64,000 bases of DNA from an uncultured Cellvibrionales bacterium (GTDB lineage: Bacteria > Pseudomonadota > Gammaproteobacteria > Pseudomonadales > GM7GCV1). Shown here one piece after another: positions 24,109 through 34,062 of this stretch. The stretch's first letter is position 1. Every line of letters begins with the position of its first letter. The notes beneath the pieces were generated by a model. That model did not search any database. It saw only the letters and a list, made by a program, of their open reading frames with translations, and was not told the origin of the DNA. The position numbers and the translations under genes were made by a program. The DNA lies in assembly GCA_913063225.1 (NCBI GenBank), contig CAJXYP010000015.1, forward strand, positions 1-64,000. The letters are read 5' to 3'.

Positions 24109-25137
24109 CTATTCAACATCCTTCAGACAGCGGCTAAAACTAACCAACTCTGCCAATTTATTTTTGCCTAACCCACTACCAATAGCGTCTTGCGCCATAG
24201 AGACACCCTCGGCCAAGCTATCTGCCACACCACTTACATAGAGGGTGGCACCGGCATTTAGACTTACAATATTTGCTGCTCCAGTGTGCAGATCAGATAT
24301 ACCCATCTTTACCAGTTCCAGACTCGATTCCGGGTCCACGGCGCTTAGAGAGCTAAGTTCAACCGGCTCTAAGCCAAAGTCCTGGGGAGATATCTGGTAT
24401 TCGCTTATCTCTCCGTCCTTAAGCTCACAAATATTGGTGGGAGCCGAGGCACTAATTTCATCTAATCCATCTGTTGAATGGACTACCAATACGTGATTGC
24501 TGCCCAACCCCTTCAATACTTCGGCTATTGGCCTCAACCAAGCATCGTCAAAAACGCCCAGGAGTTGATTTGGCGCCGACGCCGGATTAGTAAGCGGCCC
24601 CAAAAGGTTAAAGATAGTTCGCGTGGCCAACTCTTTACGAGGCCCAATGGCATGCTTCATGGCTCCGTGATGTGCTGGCGCAAACATAAAACCTATGCCA
24701 ATTTCGTCAATGCACTTGGATACCTGATCTGCGTTTAGGTCAAGATGTACTCCAGCCGCTTCCAAAAGGTCGGCACTGCCACTTTTACTACTTACCGAGC
24801 GATTCCCATGCTTTGCAACTCGGGCTCCCGCTGCAGCGGCTACAAAGGCCGAAGCGGTCGAAACATTAAACAATTGGGATCCGTCACCACCGGTTCCACA
24901 GGTATCCACTAAATTAGCGGTATCCGCATCTACCTTGGTAGACAACTCCCGCATTATTTGTGCTCCACCCTGAATCTCCTCCACAGACTCACCTTTCATG
25001 CGAAGCGCAATCAGAAACCCAGCTATCTGCGCATCAGTGGCCTCCCCGGTCATGATTTGCCGCATCACCTGCTGCATCTCATCCAGAGTTAAATTAGTTC
25101 CGCCAATTGCTCGTGAGATAGCTAGTTGAATATTCAT
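24109..25137 (-). CDS. trpD: Anthranilate phosphoribosyltransferase
   Basis: 342 residues. Transfers phosphoribosyl from PRPP to anthranilate. Diagnostic motifs are DTCGTGGDGSQLFNVSTA (PRPP-binding glycine loop), HGNRSVSSKSGSADLLEA and the metal-binding DELDE-type loop represented by DGLDEIS. It is separated from trpG by six bases and from trpC by three, so the three are translated as a unit. Full length and apparently intact. Confidence 0.96.
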   Translation of the reverse strand: MNIQLAISRAIGGTNLTLDEMQQVMRQIMTGEATDAQIAGFLIALRMKGESVEEIQGGAQIMRELSTKVDADTANLVDTCGTGGDGSQLFNVSTASAFVAAAAGARVAKHGNRSVSSKSGSADLLEAAGVHLDLNADQVSKCIDEIGIGFMFAPAHHGAMKHAIGPRKELATRTIFNLLGPLTNPASAPNQLLGVFDDAWLRPIAEVLKGLGSNHVLVVHSTDGLDEISASAPTNICELKDGEISEYQISPQDFGLEPVELSSLSAVDPESSLELVKMGISDLHTGAANIVSLNAGATLYVSGVADSLAEGVSMAQDAIGSGLGKNKLAELVSFSRCLKDVE

Positions 25138-25143
25138 TTTTAC

Positions 25144-25722
25144 CTACCTCTTTAGAAAGTTATCAAGCAGGTCGTGACCTTGCTGAGTAAGAATGGATTC
25201 TGGATGAAACTGCACACCTTCAACATCATATTCTCGGTGCCGTACGCCCATAATCTCATCCATTGCACCATTCTCATCTTGAGTCCACGCGGTTACTTCC
25301 AAGCATTCTGGCAACGTAGCAGCCTCTATTACCAAAGAGTGATACCTGGTCGCCGTAAAGGGGTTATTTAGCCCCTTAAAAACACCCAGATTATTATGGT
25401 AAATGTCTGAAACCTTGCCGTGCATAACCTTTTTGGCGCGCACAATATTGCCGCCGAAGGCTTGGCCAATGCTCTGGTGACCTAAACAGATCCCCATAAG
25501 TGGAATTTGTCCAATAGCAGCCTTAATCAAAGGCATGGAAATACCCGCCTCATTGGGAGTGCAAGGCCCGGGCGAAATAACAATTTTTTCTGGCTGCATT
25601 TGTAAAACTTCTTCGACAGACAATTCGTCATTGCGCATAACTTTCACGTCCGCACCGAGTTCCGCCAGATAGTGCACCACGTTATAGGTGAAGGAATCGT
25701 AGTTATCGATCATCAAAATCAT
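25144..25722 (-). CDS. trpG: Anthranilate synthase component II (glutamine amidotransferase)
   Basis: 192 residues. Class I amidotransferase that provides ammonia from glutamine to TrpE. It begins [19 protein letters not shown], holds the nucleophile in [16 protein letters not shown], and the His-Glu pair in [11 protein letters not shown]. It overlaps the end of trpE by four bases, so the two subunits are translationally coupled. The same protein may also serve the p-aminobenzoate synthase, since no pabA is in the window. Confidence 0.95.
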   Translation of the reverse strand: MILMIDNYDSFTYNVVHYLAELGADVKVMRNDELSVEEVLQMQPEKIVISPGPCTPNEAGISMPLIKAAIGQIPLMGICLGHQSIGQAFGGNIVRAKKVMHGKVSDIYHNNLGVFKGLNNPFTATRYHSLVIEAATLPECLEVTAWTQDENGAMDEIMGVRHREYDVEGVQFHPESILTQQGHDLLDNFLKR

Positions 25723-27215
25723 TGCTTTGACTCCTTAGAACTAGTATCCCCGAGCACTAAACTAACCGCCCGCAATAAGGCCCGAGCTTTGTTCATAGTC
25801 TCTTTCCATTCTAATTCAGGCTGGGAATCTGCAACTACACCGGCACCGGCTTGAATATGGACTTTTTGATCCTTTATAAGTGCAGTACGAATTGCAATTG
25901 CCGTATCCATATCACCATTCCAACCGATATAACCTACGGCGCCGCCGTAGAGCCCACGCTTGGTGGGTTCTAACTCGTCAATAATTTCCATAGCGCGTAT
26001 TTTGGGAGCGCCACTTAGGGTGCCGGCCGGATGGATCGCGCTAAGTACATCCAAAGCGTCGCAACCTTCCTTAATCTGCCCCTCTACATTTGAGGTCATA
26101 TGCATTACATGGGAGAAGCGCTCAACAATCATCTTCTCGGTGACTTCCACCGTTCCGGTTTGTGAAACTTTCCCGCAATCATTACGCCCTAAGTCAATCA
26201 GCATGAGATGCTCAGCAACTTCCTTGGGGTCATTTTTCATCTCTTTTTCGAGGACGATATCTTCTTCCGGGTTACGGCCTCGTCTCCGAGTACCCGCAAT
26301 AGGACGCACCGTTACGCATTCTTGGTCCAAGCGCGCCAATAGCTCAGGAGAAGCTCCAGCTACCTGAAAATCGCCAAAGTTAAAGAAATACATATAGGGC
26401 GAAGGATTAACCGTTCTCAAAGCTCTATACAAGCTCAGGGAATCCGCCTCATACGGCATGCTCATTCGATGCCCAAGCACGACCTGCATGGTATCGCCGT
26501 CCAATACATATTCACGAATACGCTCGACCGCAGCCATGTAAGCTTCTTTGCCCATACCTGACTGCAATACTGATTCGTCTAAGGTTTCTGAATGCATATG
26601 CAGTGGCGACAAACTGACCTTGGTATCGGAGAGCTGAGCCTCAAGCTCATCTAAGCGCTGTTGTGATCTCGCGTAGGCGTCTTCCTGATTAGGGTCAGCG
26701 TGCACAACCAAATCGATAGTGCCGGAAAAATTATCAAAAATTGCCAACTCTTCCGAACGAAGCAAATAAATATCAGGTATTCCCATATCATCTTTAGGCT
26801 GATTCGCCGCCAGACGTGGCTCTACATATCGCGCAACGTCATATCCGAAATAGCCTACTACGCCACCTGCATATTTCGGCAGGGACTCTAATTCGGGGAT
26901 ATTGAACGCTTGTATATATTCACGCACATACTGAAGTGGGTCGGCATGCTCAAGCTCTTCCACAACTTGTCCAGCGAGACTCCGGCAAATTCTATTACCG
27001 TATACCTGAATGGTTTCTTCCGAAGGCAAACCGATAATCGAATAACGACCCCAGTTCTCGACATTCTCAACGGATTCAAGCAAATAGGTGCCGGGCACAT
27101 TGGCAAGCTTCGCGTAGACGCTCAGAGGAGTATCCAAGTCGGCAAGCAGACGGCGAGCTACTGGAATACGGTTGTAGTTTTCGGTTTGGTATTTTGCAAA
27201 TTGTTCAGGTGACAT
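25719..27215 (-). CDS. trpE: Anthranilate synthase component I
   Basis: 498 residues. Converts chorismate to anthranilate with ammonia from TrpG. The N-terminal half has [18 protein letters not shown] (the LLES motif of the tryptophan feedback site), the catalytic half has [42 protein letters not shown] and AGAGVVADS. First gene of the trpEGDC unit. The 220-base region upstream contains a possible leader peptide with a tryptophan codon. Feedback inhibition by tryptophan is expected from the intact LLES motif. Confidence 0.96.
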   Translation of the reverse strand: MSPEQFAKYQTENYNRIPVARRLLADLDTPLSVYAKLANVPGTYLLESVENVENWGRYSIIGLPSEETIQVYGNRICRSLAGQVVEELEHADPLQYVREYIQAFNIPELESLPKYAGGVVGYFGYDVARYVEPRLAANQPKDDMGIPDIYLLRSEELAIFDNFSGTIDLVVHADPNQEDAYARSQQRLDELEAQLSDTKVSLSPLHMHSETLDESVLQSGMGKEAYMAAVERIREYVLDGDTMQVVLGHRMSMPYEADSLSLYRALRTVNPSPYMYFFNFGDFQVAGASPELLARLDQECVTVRPIAGTRRRGRNPEEDIVLEKEMKNDPKEVAEHLMLIDLGRNDCGKVSQTGTVEVTEKMIVERFSHVMHMTSNVEGQIKEGCDALDVLSAIHPAGTLSGAPKIRAMEIIDELEPTKRGLYGGAVGYIGWNGDMDTAIAIRTALIKDQKVHIQAGAGVVADSQPELEWKETMNKARALLRAVSLVLGDTSSKESKQ

Positions 27216-27242
27216 CTCGGTTTCTCGTTGGCGATAGGGCTA

Positions 27243-27354
27243 GCAAAAAGGAAGGACAAAAAAAGTCCGCAACAAGCTAGCCGCGCCAGCGACAACCGCT
27301 GAAAAGGAGAAGACTCAATGAATTGAGCAATGATGATGTCGAATAGTCTTTCAT
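27243..27354 (-). promoter_or_regulatory. Possible trp leader: short ORF with one Trp codon and stem-loops
   Basis: On the minus strand upstream of trpE an ATG at 27354 opens a 25-codon ORF ending RWRG-stop at 27277, so a Trp codon lies close to the stop. Around it are the dyads CTCAAT-TC-ATTGAG and CAGCG-GTTGT-CGCTG, then GGCTAGC...GCTAGCC enclosing GGAC-T7-GTCC. This resembles an attenuator layout. However there is only one Trp codon, no good ribosome-binding site precedes the ORF, and the T run lies inside a loop rather than after a stem. Confidence 0.25.
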
Positions 27355-27438
27355 GGCGCGCGATTCTAGCCTAAGGCATGCTCAAGTGGAAGAACAAGGC
27401 CAAGAGAGATATTACGTATCGTATTAGAGGATATGTTT

Positions 27439-29166
27439 CTAGCTGGAGGTATAGGCTTTGACCATTAATTGTGCGGTCTCCATACCTCTATATCTATTTA
27501 CCTGAAGTTGATACAAAAACCGGCCGCTATCACCGGCTCTAAGGTTGAGATATTCGGTTGGTGTGCCGAACCATATGGCGTCTGATGCAGTGCCTGTTCC
27601 CTTAAGTTGCAAGCGCATCTTCAGATGAGTTTCGCCAAGTATCCGGGAGGATTCCAAAACAAATTCGCCCTCGAAGATGGGTTCTGCAAAGGCCTGCCCC
27701 CAAGGCGCAATTTGTTCCAGTAACTTTGCTGTTTCAAGATTTAAAGCCTCGGCAGGTAATTCTCCATCCGTAAGCAGGGTCTCGATTAACTCATCCTCGC
27801 CCAATCGAATTTTTACTTCCTGATCAAAAGCTTGGCTTATCTCCCGATAACGATCCGACTTAATACTCAATCCAGCCGCCATGGCATGGCCACCATACTG
27901 TTCTATTAAATCCGGATTCTTAGTCGCAATTGCCTCTAAAGCGTCGCGCAAGTGGAAGCCTTTTATGGACCGCCCCGACCCCTTCAATCGATCCTTGCCC
28001 TCTGCTGCAAATACCAATGTCGGCCGGTGCCATTTATCTTTAATTCGTGAAGCAATTAGTCCCACCACACCTGCATGCCAATCTTTCTGATACAGGCACA
28101 AACCCCAGGGAATATCCTTTTCATCCAAATCGAGAGAGTCAATTGCCGCTTCTGCTTCCTGTCGCATCTGCTGTTCAATTGCCCGGCGGTCTTGGTTGAT
28201 CTCGTGTAATTGCATGGCCAATCGTCGTGCTTCGTCTTCATCATCGGTGAGCAGGCACTGGACGCCCAATGAGATATCTTGTAGACGACCGGCCGCATTT
28301 ATTCGCGGTCCTACAACAAAGCCTAAATCCATGCTGCGCGCCAAATAGAATTGTTTTCCAGCTACCTCAAACAAAGCGCGAATTCCCGGGCAACCCTTTC
28401 CAGATCGAATCCGCTTAACGCCGGCACTTACTAGCAGTCTGTTGTTACCATCCAAGGCAACCAAATCAGCCACAGTTCCCAAAGCGACTATATCTAGCCA
28501 ACGACCCATATTTGGTTCGGAAATACCCTGTTCGTTAAACCAGCCACCTTCTCGAAGGGAAGCGCGCAATGCTAGCAACAGACTAAAGAGCACCCCTACT
28601 CCCGCTAGGTTTTTGCTCGGAAAGTCACACCCAACTTGATTCGGGTTAACAATTGCGTCAGCCGCAGGAAGCTGGCTCCCAGGCAGATGATGGTCAGTAA
28701 TTAGAACGCCAATGTTTAGCGCTTTGGCCCGCTCAACACCTTCAATGCTAGATATACCGTTATCAACGGTAACCAAAAGATCGGGGGACTGCTGGCTCGC
28801 AACCTCAACAATTTCCGGTGATAGTCCATAACCAAATTTGAATCTATCAGGAACCAGAAAATCAACGGAGCTGGCTCCCATCGCGCGAAGAGCGCGCACG
28901 GCAAGAGCACAGCTAGTCGCACCGTCTGCGTCGTAGTCGCCCATGATAAGAATTTTTTGATTATTTCGAATTGCGCTTTCAAGCAGCGCAACGGCTTTGT
29001 TCATCTGCAACATCAACTGAGGGGAATGCAGTTGCGACAAGTCGGTATTTAGTTGCTGAAGGTCGTCAACTCCACGAACCAGCAGAACCCGCTTAAGCCA
29101 ATCGGGTGCTTCGCCCTGAAAGCTTTCAAGCGGAGTATTTAGGACTCTTTGTTTGATCTCGGCCAA
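27439..29166 (-). CDS. recJ: Single-stranded-DNA-specific exonuclease RecJ
   Basis: 575 residues, normal length. DHH-family 5'-3' exonuclease acting in RecF recombination, mismatch and base-excision repair. Motifs: ILIMGDYDADGATSCALAV (motif I), LLVTVDNGISS, VLITDHHLPGS (the DHH of motif III), VALGTVADLVALDGNNR, and the DHHA1 part GSGRSIKGFHL and QYGGHAMAAGLSI. It follows thrC on the same strand with a 79-base gap. In relatives recJ accompanies xerD-dsbC; here hom and thrC are placed between them. Confidence 0.96.
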   Translation of the reverse strand: MAEIKQRVLNTPLESFQGEAPDWLKRVLLVRGVDDLQQLNTDLSQLHSPQLMLQMNKAVALLESAIRNNQKILIMGDYDADGATSCALAVRALRAMGASSVDFLVPDRFKFGYGLSPEIVEVASQQSPDLLVTVDNGISSIEGVERAKALNIGVLITDHHLPGSQLPAADAIVNPNQVGCDFPSKNLAGVGVLFSLLLALRASLREGGWFNEQGISEPNMGRWLDIVALGTVADLVALDGNNRLLVSAGVKRIRSGKGCPGIRALFEVAGKQFYLARSMDLGFVVGPRINAAGRLQDISLGVQCLLTDDEDEARRLAMQLHEINQDRRAIEQQMRQEAEAAIDSLDLDEKDIPWGLCLYQKDWHAGVVGLIASRIKDKWHRPTLVFAAEGKDRLKGSGRSIKGFHLRDALEAIATKNPDLIEQYGGHAMAAGLSIKSDRYREISQAFDQEVKIRLGEDELIETLLTDGELPAEALNLETAKLLEQIAPWGQAFAEPIFEGEFVLESSRILGETHLKMRLQLKGTGTASDAIWFGTPTEYLNLRAGDSGRFLYQLQVNRYRGMETAQLMVKAYTSS

Positions 29167-29245
29167 AATCTATCTATTTAGCCAGCCAGCTATCGCGCTC
29201 AACATATCTGATTGTCCTATGTTCCTAATTATTCTATGCCTCGAA

Positions 29246-30646
29246 TTAGAGAGACCGCTGAATTAATTCCTGAACACAGGCCAAGCTATTATCAATCACT
29301 TCGTAGTGCTCTGGTCGCTCCATAAGGTCACTCAAGTGGTGAGGTAGATCAGCCTTGCTATCAACACCAGAGCGCTCAACAGCCTCAGCAAACTTAGCGG
29401 GATGCGCCGTAGACAAACAGACCATGGGACCTGACACATACTTCTGTGCTAGCCGTCCTGCCTCAAACCCGATAGCGGTGTGAGGGTCCATCAGATACTC
29501 AGTGTTTTCGAATTGCTCTGTGATCGCAGCAATAGTCTGATCGTCGTCAATACGGGCGCTCAGGAATAGTTCTCTTGCTCGGGCAAGCGCCTGTTCTGGT
29601 AACTGGATTGCTGCACCTTTGTTGAAGTCCTGCATTATCGCCTTCAACTTTGAACCGTCTCTGTCGTAAAGATCGAACAGCAGCCGTTCGTAGTTGCTGG
29701 AAATCATAATATCCATGCTTGGGCTAAGACTTTGTATTAGCTCACCTTTTGAATAGTCATTGGAGCTTAAACTGCGGTGCAAGATATCGTTTGAGTTGGT
29801 TGCTATTACCAAACGTTCGATCGGCAGACCCATATTCTTTGCCAGATAACCGGCGAATACATCTCCAAAGTTGCCAGTAGGAACAGCGAATGACACCTTC
29901 TTACCGGGCGCACCCAAAGCAAGCGCGGAATAAAAGTAGTAGACAATCTGAGCCATAATTCGAGCCCAATTGATGGAGTTAACAGCCACCAACTGTCGGC
30001 CTTCCGGAAGAAAGGATTGGTCAGCAAAAGCCGCTTTGACGATATTTTGGCAATCATCAAAGTTACCCTCTATCGCAATATTAAAAACATTGTCTTCAAT
30101 GACAGTTGTCATCTGGCGGCGCTGTACATCCGATACCCGATTGTGAGGATGCAGAATAAATATATCCACATTTGCGCAGTGTCTGCAGCCTTCAATTGCC
30201 GCTGACCCGGTATCACCAGAAGTAGCGCCTAAGATAACTACTTTCTGTCCACGTTTTTCCAAAATGTGCTCAAGCAGCCGCCCCAAGAATTGCAGCGCAA
30301 AATCTTTAAAGGCTAATGTAGGTCCGTGGAAAAGCTCAAGAATCCATAGTTCATGGTCCATCTGTACCAGTGGGGCAATCGCAGTATGACGAAACTCAGC
30401 GTAGGTCTCATCGATAAGCCGTTTTTGTTCATCCACTGGCAAAGCATCACCAATAAAGGGATGCATGATTTCAAAGGCCAATTCGGGATAACTTAACCCT
30501 GACCAAGAGGCGATCTGCGCGACATCAAACTTAGGTAAGTGCTCTGGCACATATAAGCCACCGTCGCTAGCCAAGCCAGTCAAAACAGCTTCTTCAAAAT
30601 CCAATACCGGCGCGTCGCCTCTAGTACTAATATATTTCATCTTCAA
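29246..30646 (-). CDS. thrC: Threonine synthase
   Basis: 466 residues, the long bacterial class. PLP enzyme that converts O-phosphohomoserine to threonine. The N-terminus KYISTRGDAPVLDFEEAVL is typical. The PLP lysine is in GPTLAFKDFALQFLG, and the phosphate-binding loop is in GATSGDTGSAAIEG and VPTGNFGDVFAGYLA. It lies 39 bases after hom and so is co-transcribed with it; homoserine kinase is not in the window. Complete. Confidence 0.96.
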   Translation of the reverse strand: MKMKYISTRGDAPVLDFEEAVLTGLASDGGLYVPEHLPKFDVAQIASWSGLSYPELAFEIMHPFIGDALPVDEQKRLIDETYAEFRHTAIAPLVQMDHELWILELFHGPTLAFKDFALQFLGRLLEHILEKRGQKVVILGATSGDTGSAAIEGCRHCANVDIFILHPHNRVSDVQRRQMTTVIEDNVFNIAIEGNFDDCQNIVKAAFADQSFLPEGRQLVAVNSINWARIMAQIVYYFYSALALGAPGKKVSFAVPTGNFGDVFAGYLAKNMGLPIERLVIATNSNDILHRSLSSNDYSKGELIQSLSPSMDIMISSNYERLLFDLYDRDGSKLKAIMQDFNKGAAIQLPEQALARARELFLSARIDDDQTIAAITEQFENTEYLMDPHTAIGFEAGRLAQKYVSGPMVCLSTAHPAKFAEAVERSGVDSKADLPHHLSDLMERPEHYEVIDNSLACVQELIQRSL

Positions 30647-30685
30647 TATTCTCTTTACTCAAGCCTTATGAAAGCTGAGCAGCTA

Positions 30686-31993
30686 CTAGGCTTCAAGAGC
30701 CTCAACACGGAATCTGACTAGAGGTTTAACAATTTCCTCCAGAGCTTCAATCTTTTCTACCGCACTATTTAACACGGACTCGAGGGCTACGGAAGTAACT
30801 AGCGCTATCGGTACATGGTTAGAGCCCGGTTCCGCTTCCTTCTGAATCATTGCATCTATGCTAACTCCCGCTTCGGTCAGTACCTTAGTAATTGCTAGCA
30901 TTACACCAGATTTGTTTGCCGCGGTTATGTGCATAAAGAAGGCGGTTTTACATTCGCCAATCGGCAGCACAGGTAAGTTTTTCTGGTTCGCTAAGTCCAC
31001 TCCTAAGGGAGGAACCGACACAGCGAAACCGGCTTGACGGCTTCGTGCAATTTCAACGATGTCAGAAACTATTGAAGAAGCGGTAGGCAATGCCCCGGCA
31101 CCAGCGCCGTAATAAAGCGTTGGGCCAGAGGCATCGCCATCAATCCAAACCGCATTCATTACGCCCTCAACTTTAGATAATAGTACCTCTTCAGGTATCA
31201 GGGTTGGATGAACCCGCACTTCTATACCCTTATCTGTTCGCTTGGCGATACCGAGATGCTTAATTCTGTAGCCCAGTTCTTCCGCAAAAAGCACATCACT
31301 TTTCTGAATCTTGCTTATACCTTCGGTATACACTTCATCGAAAGCCAACGGAATTCCATAGGCGATTGAAGCCAAAATGCAAAGTTTGTGCGCGGCATCA
31401 ATCCCTTCAACATCAAAGGTTGGATCGGCTTCGGCATAGCCTAATTCTTGAGCCTCCTGCAGGACATCCTCGTAAGCTCGACCATGATCGCGCATTTCAG
31501 TAAGTATGAAGTTACCTGTGCCATTGATAATGCCGGCAAGCTCTTTGATTTGATTGCCGGACAGTCCATCTCGCAAGGCTCGAATAACAGGTATCGCACC
31601 AGCGACTGCAGCTTCGAATGAAAGAGTGACGCCCGCTTTTTCTGCGGCTTCAAGCAACTCATTGCCGTGCTCAGCGATAAGCGCCTTATTGGCAGTCACT
31701 ACATCTTTACCATTGGCAATAGCCTGCAGAACCAGCGACTTCGCTGGCTCGATTCCGCCAATAGTTTCAACCAGAACATCCACGTCCGGATCATTGGCAA
31801 CTTCAAATATATCCTGACTTATGCGGATACCTGAAAGATCATAATCAGGCTTTTCTCGGCGTGCACCGATATGCACAACCTGAACTTGAGTTCGGGTTCT
31901 TGCACTGATTTCTGAACTACTTTCCTGGAGCACCTGCAAAGTGCCTCCACCTACAGTACCTAACCCACAAATTCCTACTCTAACTATGTCCAC
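30686..31993 (-). CDS. hom: Homoserine dehydrogenase with C-terminal ACT domain
   Basis: 435 residues. Reduces aspartate semialdehyde to homoserine with NAD(P)H. The Rossmann fingerprint is GICGLGTVGGGTLQVL. The catalytic region shows ANKALIAEHG, GIINGTGNFILTEM and EADPTFDVEGIDAAHKL with the substrate-binding and catalytic acidic and lysine residues. The last 90 residues (FFMHITAANKSGVMLAITKV onward) form an ACT domain, implying allosteric control by threonine. A monofunctional enzyme, not fused to aspartokinase. First gene of hom-thrC, preceded by an intrinsic terminator for dsbC. Confidence 0.96.
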   Translation of the reverse strand: MDIVRVGICGLGTVGGGTLQVLQESSSEISARTRTQVQVVHIGARREKPDYDLSGIRISQDIFEVANDPDVDVLVETIGGIEPAKSLVLQAIANGKDVVTANKALIAEHGNELLEAAEKAGVTLSFEAAVAGAIPVIRALRDGLSGNQIKELAGIINGTGNFILTEMRDHGRAYEDVLQEAQELGYAEADPTFDVEGIDAAHKLCILASIAYGIPLAFDEVYTEGISKIQKSDVLFAEELGYRIKHLGIAKRTDKGIEVRVHPTLIPEEVLLSKVEGVMNAVWIDGDASGPTLYYGAGAGALPTASSIVSDIVEIARSRQAGFAVSVPPLGVDLANQKNLPVLPIGECKTAFFMHITAANKSGVMLAITKVLTEAGVSIDAMIQKEAEPGSNHVPIALVTSVALESVLNSAVEKIEALEEIVKPLVRFRVEALEA

Positions 31994-32065
31994 TTCTAGT
32001 TCCGCGCGTATATTGGCTTTATCAAATATCTGGAAATTAGGAGTTGTTTAAACTCATCGAATCCC

Positions 32066-32094
32066 AAAAAAAGGCCGCGCATTGTAGCACGGCC
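32066..32094 (-). terminator. Rho-independent terminator downstream of dsbC
   Basis: On the minus strand GGCCGTGC, loop TACAAT, GCGCGGCC forms an eight-pair stem with one G-U, followed by seven T (plus-strand A run 32066-32072). It separates the dsbC transcript from hom, whose own promoter must lie between 31994 and the hairpin. Confidence 0.8.
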
Positions 32095-32171
32095 TCTTGA
32101 ACAATTAGCCCCTGTTCATGGCATCAAATCAGGGCGTTAGGATCGCGAAGTTAGGGGCTATCTCTGGACTA

Positions 32172-32939
32172 TTATTCAATACCAAGAAGAGCCAAAAAGT
32201 CCGATGTAGTTCTATAGCCCGGATTTAAACTTCCGTCGGGCAAGACGATCGCCGGGGTACCAGTCACACCAAATTCTCTGCCAAGCGCATAGTGATCTGC
32301 AACCGGATTATCTTCACAGATATCTCCGGCAACCGCTTGACCTGCTTTTAAATTCGTCATCGCTGTGTTGCGATCTTCGGCACACCAAGCTTTAGCCGTT
32401 TCGGTATATTCGTTAGTAAAAACGCCGTCGCGCTCTATACCTGAACGCGGGTAGGCCAAATAGTGAACCTCAATGCCGGCCTCATTCATCTCTGCCATTT
32501 GCTCATGAAGCTTGCGGCAGTATCCGCAGGTCACATCGGTAAATACCGTGAGAATGCCTTTGGATTCACCAACGGCAGGAAAGATGATCATACTTTCTTC
32601 GTCGACATCAGCTAGAAGCTGTTTTCGCTCCGAGGTGCGCTGAGCTTCTGTAGCGTTCACAAAAGCGCCGGGTTCGACGTGATAAAGCTCACCGGCAAAG
32701 AAATGGGAGCCATCTTCAGATACATATAGAAGCGTTCCACCAGATATGACCATTTGATAGTAGCCAGGGATAGGTGCGGCGGTGATTTCGGTATATTCCA
32801 AATCAGGACGTACCGATTTTAATTTCTCTACAATCTGCGCTTCAATCACATCAATTGCGACGTCTTCTTGGGCTTCGCTAATTAGCGAAAAAAAGGCCAA
32901 AGAAGCGGCAATAGTTAATACGGGATTTATAAGTTTCAT
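32172..32939 (-). CDS. dsbC: Periplasmic disulfide isomerase DsbC
   Basis: 255 residues from ATG 32939, which gives the signal peptide MKLINPVLTIAASLAFFSLISEA; the open frame extends to 32990 without a signal-like start. An N-terminal dimerisation domain (IEAQIVEKLKSVRP, GYYQMVISGGTLLYVSEDG) is followed by a thioredoxin fold with the active site FTDVTCGYCRKLHEQM (CGYC, as in E. coli DsbC) and the cis-proline in VTGTPAIVLPDG. It isomerises wrong disulfides in the periplasm. Upstream, an 11-base sequence is tandemly repeated and duplicates the GAGGG ribosome-binding site. Neighbour xerD matches the conserved xerD-dsbC order. Confidence 0.94.
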   Translation of the reverse strand: MKLINPVLTIAASLAFFSLISEAQEDVAIDVIEAQIVEKLKSVRPDLEYTEITAAPIPGYYQMVISGGTLLYVSEDGSHFFAGELYHVEPGAFVNATEAQRTSERKQLLADVDEESMIIFPAVGESKGILTVFTDVTCGYCRKLHEQMAEMNEAGIEVHYLAYPRSGIERDGVFTNEYTETAKAWCAEDRNTAMTNLKAGQAVAGDICEDNPVADHYALGREFGVTGTPAIVLPDGSLNPGYRTTSDFLALLGIE

Positions 32940-33105
32940 GGCATGGCCCTCTGATGGCCCTCTGATGGCACTTTGGCTAGACTCTAACAACGAGTTAATT
33001 GTAGCCCAGTTGCACTCTAGTTCCGACCCAATAAGACCTCCAACAGGCTAGGTTTTAGGTAAAGAAATGCAAAACTTAGGGCTGGTTCACACCTTAAGCT
33101 GGTAA

Positions 33106-34020
33106 TTAGCCTCTTGGATGGTGTTGTGAGTGCAATGATTTCATGCGTTCACGGGCAATATGGGTATATATCTGGGTAGTAGAAAGATCACTATGGCCCA
33201 GTAATAACTGCACAACTCGTAAATCTGCCCCGTGGTTAAGTAAATGTGTGGCAAATGCATGCCGCAGTAAATGGGGTGAAACCGCGTAAGGAATACCCGC
33301 TCTTCTGGCATATAGGCCAATACGATGCCAAAAAGCCTGCCTTGTCATTACGCGCCCTCGCCGACTTGGAAAAAGGGTATCGCTAGCGCCCGGTGGCAAC
33401 AGCTGAGGCCGGGCTTCTTGTAAGTATTGCTGAAGCCATTCCAAAGCGGTTTCTCCAACAGGGACCAACCGCTCTTTGCTGCCTTTACCAAAGGTTCTTA
33501 CCACTCCCTGCCGTTGATTAACCTGGCTCATGGTTAGGCTAATAAGTTCTGAAACTCTAAGCCCGGTGGCGTAAAGCAGCTCTAGCATCGCCTTATCACG
33601 CAACTCCAAGACAATACTGGCATCAGGCTCATCAAGTAGCTTCTCTACATCGGATTCAGCCATGCTTTTAGGTAGGGGCCTACCAAGCTTCATACTGTCA
33701 ATTAACTCGGTTGGATTTACTCGTATGCGTGATTCGCGAACTAGCCAGGAATAGAAGCCCCGAAAACAGGAAAGGTGTCGCGCGGTAGAGCGAGGTGAAT
33801 GCTGCAAGGCATATCTATGGCCCAAATAGCCCTGAATATCGGCAGAACCAGCTTGTTTTAGTTCCTTAGCGCTGGTCTCCAGCCAAAGTGCCAGTGTAGT
33901 CAAATCTCTGCGGTAGGCCGAAATAGTGTGAGCACTAAGCCCCTTCTCAGCCCAAACATGGTCTAAGTACTCTTCAATAATTATTGGTTTCTTGTTTGAG
34001 AGGGGCTGGGTTTCAGTCAT
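33106..34020 (-). CDS. xerD: Site-specific tyrosine recombinase XerD
   Basis: 304 residues from ATG 34020 (MTETQPLSNKKPIIIEEYLD); ten more upstream codons are open. With XerC it resolves chromosome dimers at dif under FtsK control. The SAM-like N-terminal domain (DHVWAEKGLSAHTISAYRRD) precedes the catalytic domain with Arg in YATGLRVSELISL, the Lys near FGKGSKERLVPV, HLLRHAFATHLL (HxxR) and the nucleophile Tyr in LSTTQIYTHI. It is the chromosomal housekeeping enzyme rather than a mobile-element integrase, as shown by its dsbC neighbour. Confidence 0.94.
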   Translation of the reverse strand: MTETQPLSNKKPIIIEEYLDHVWAEKGLSAHTISAYRRDLTTLALWLETSAKELKQAGSADIQGYLGHRYALQHSPRSTARHLSCFRGFYSWLVRESRIRVNPTELIDSMKLGRPLPKSMAESDVEKLLDEPDASIVLELRDKAMLELLYATGLRVSELISLTMSQVNQRQGVVRTFGKGSKERLVPVGETALEWLQQYLQEARPQLLPPGASDTLFPSRRGRVMTRQAFWHRIGLYARRAGIPYAVSPHLLRHAFATHLLNHGADLRVVQLLLGHSDLSTTQIYTHIARERMKSLHSQHHPRG

Positions 34021-34062
34021 GGTGAAATCATGCCAGAAAATGGGCGTCAAAATTGGGCTAAT

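Noticed and set aside
33106-34020. Tyrosine recombinase as evidence of an integrated mobile element
   Set aside because: Sequence and the dsbC neighbour identify it as chromosomal XerD; no attachment-site repeats or phage genes are present.
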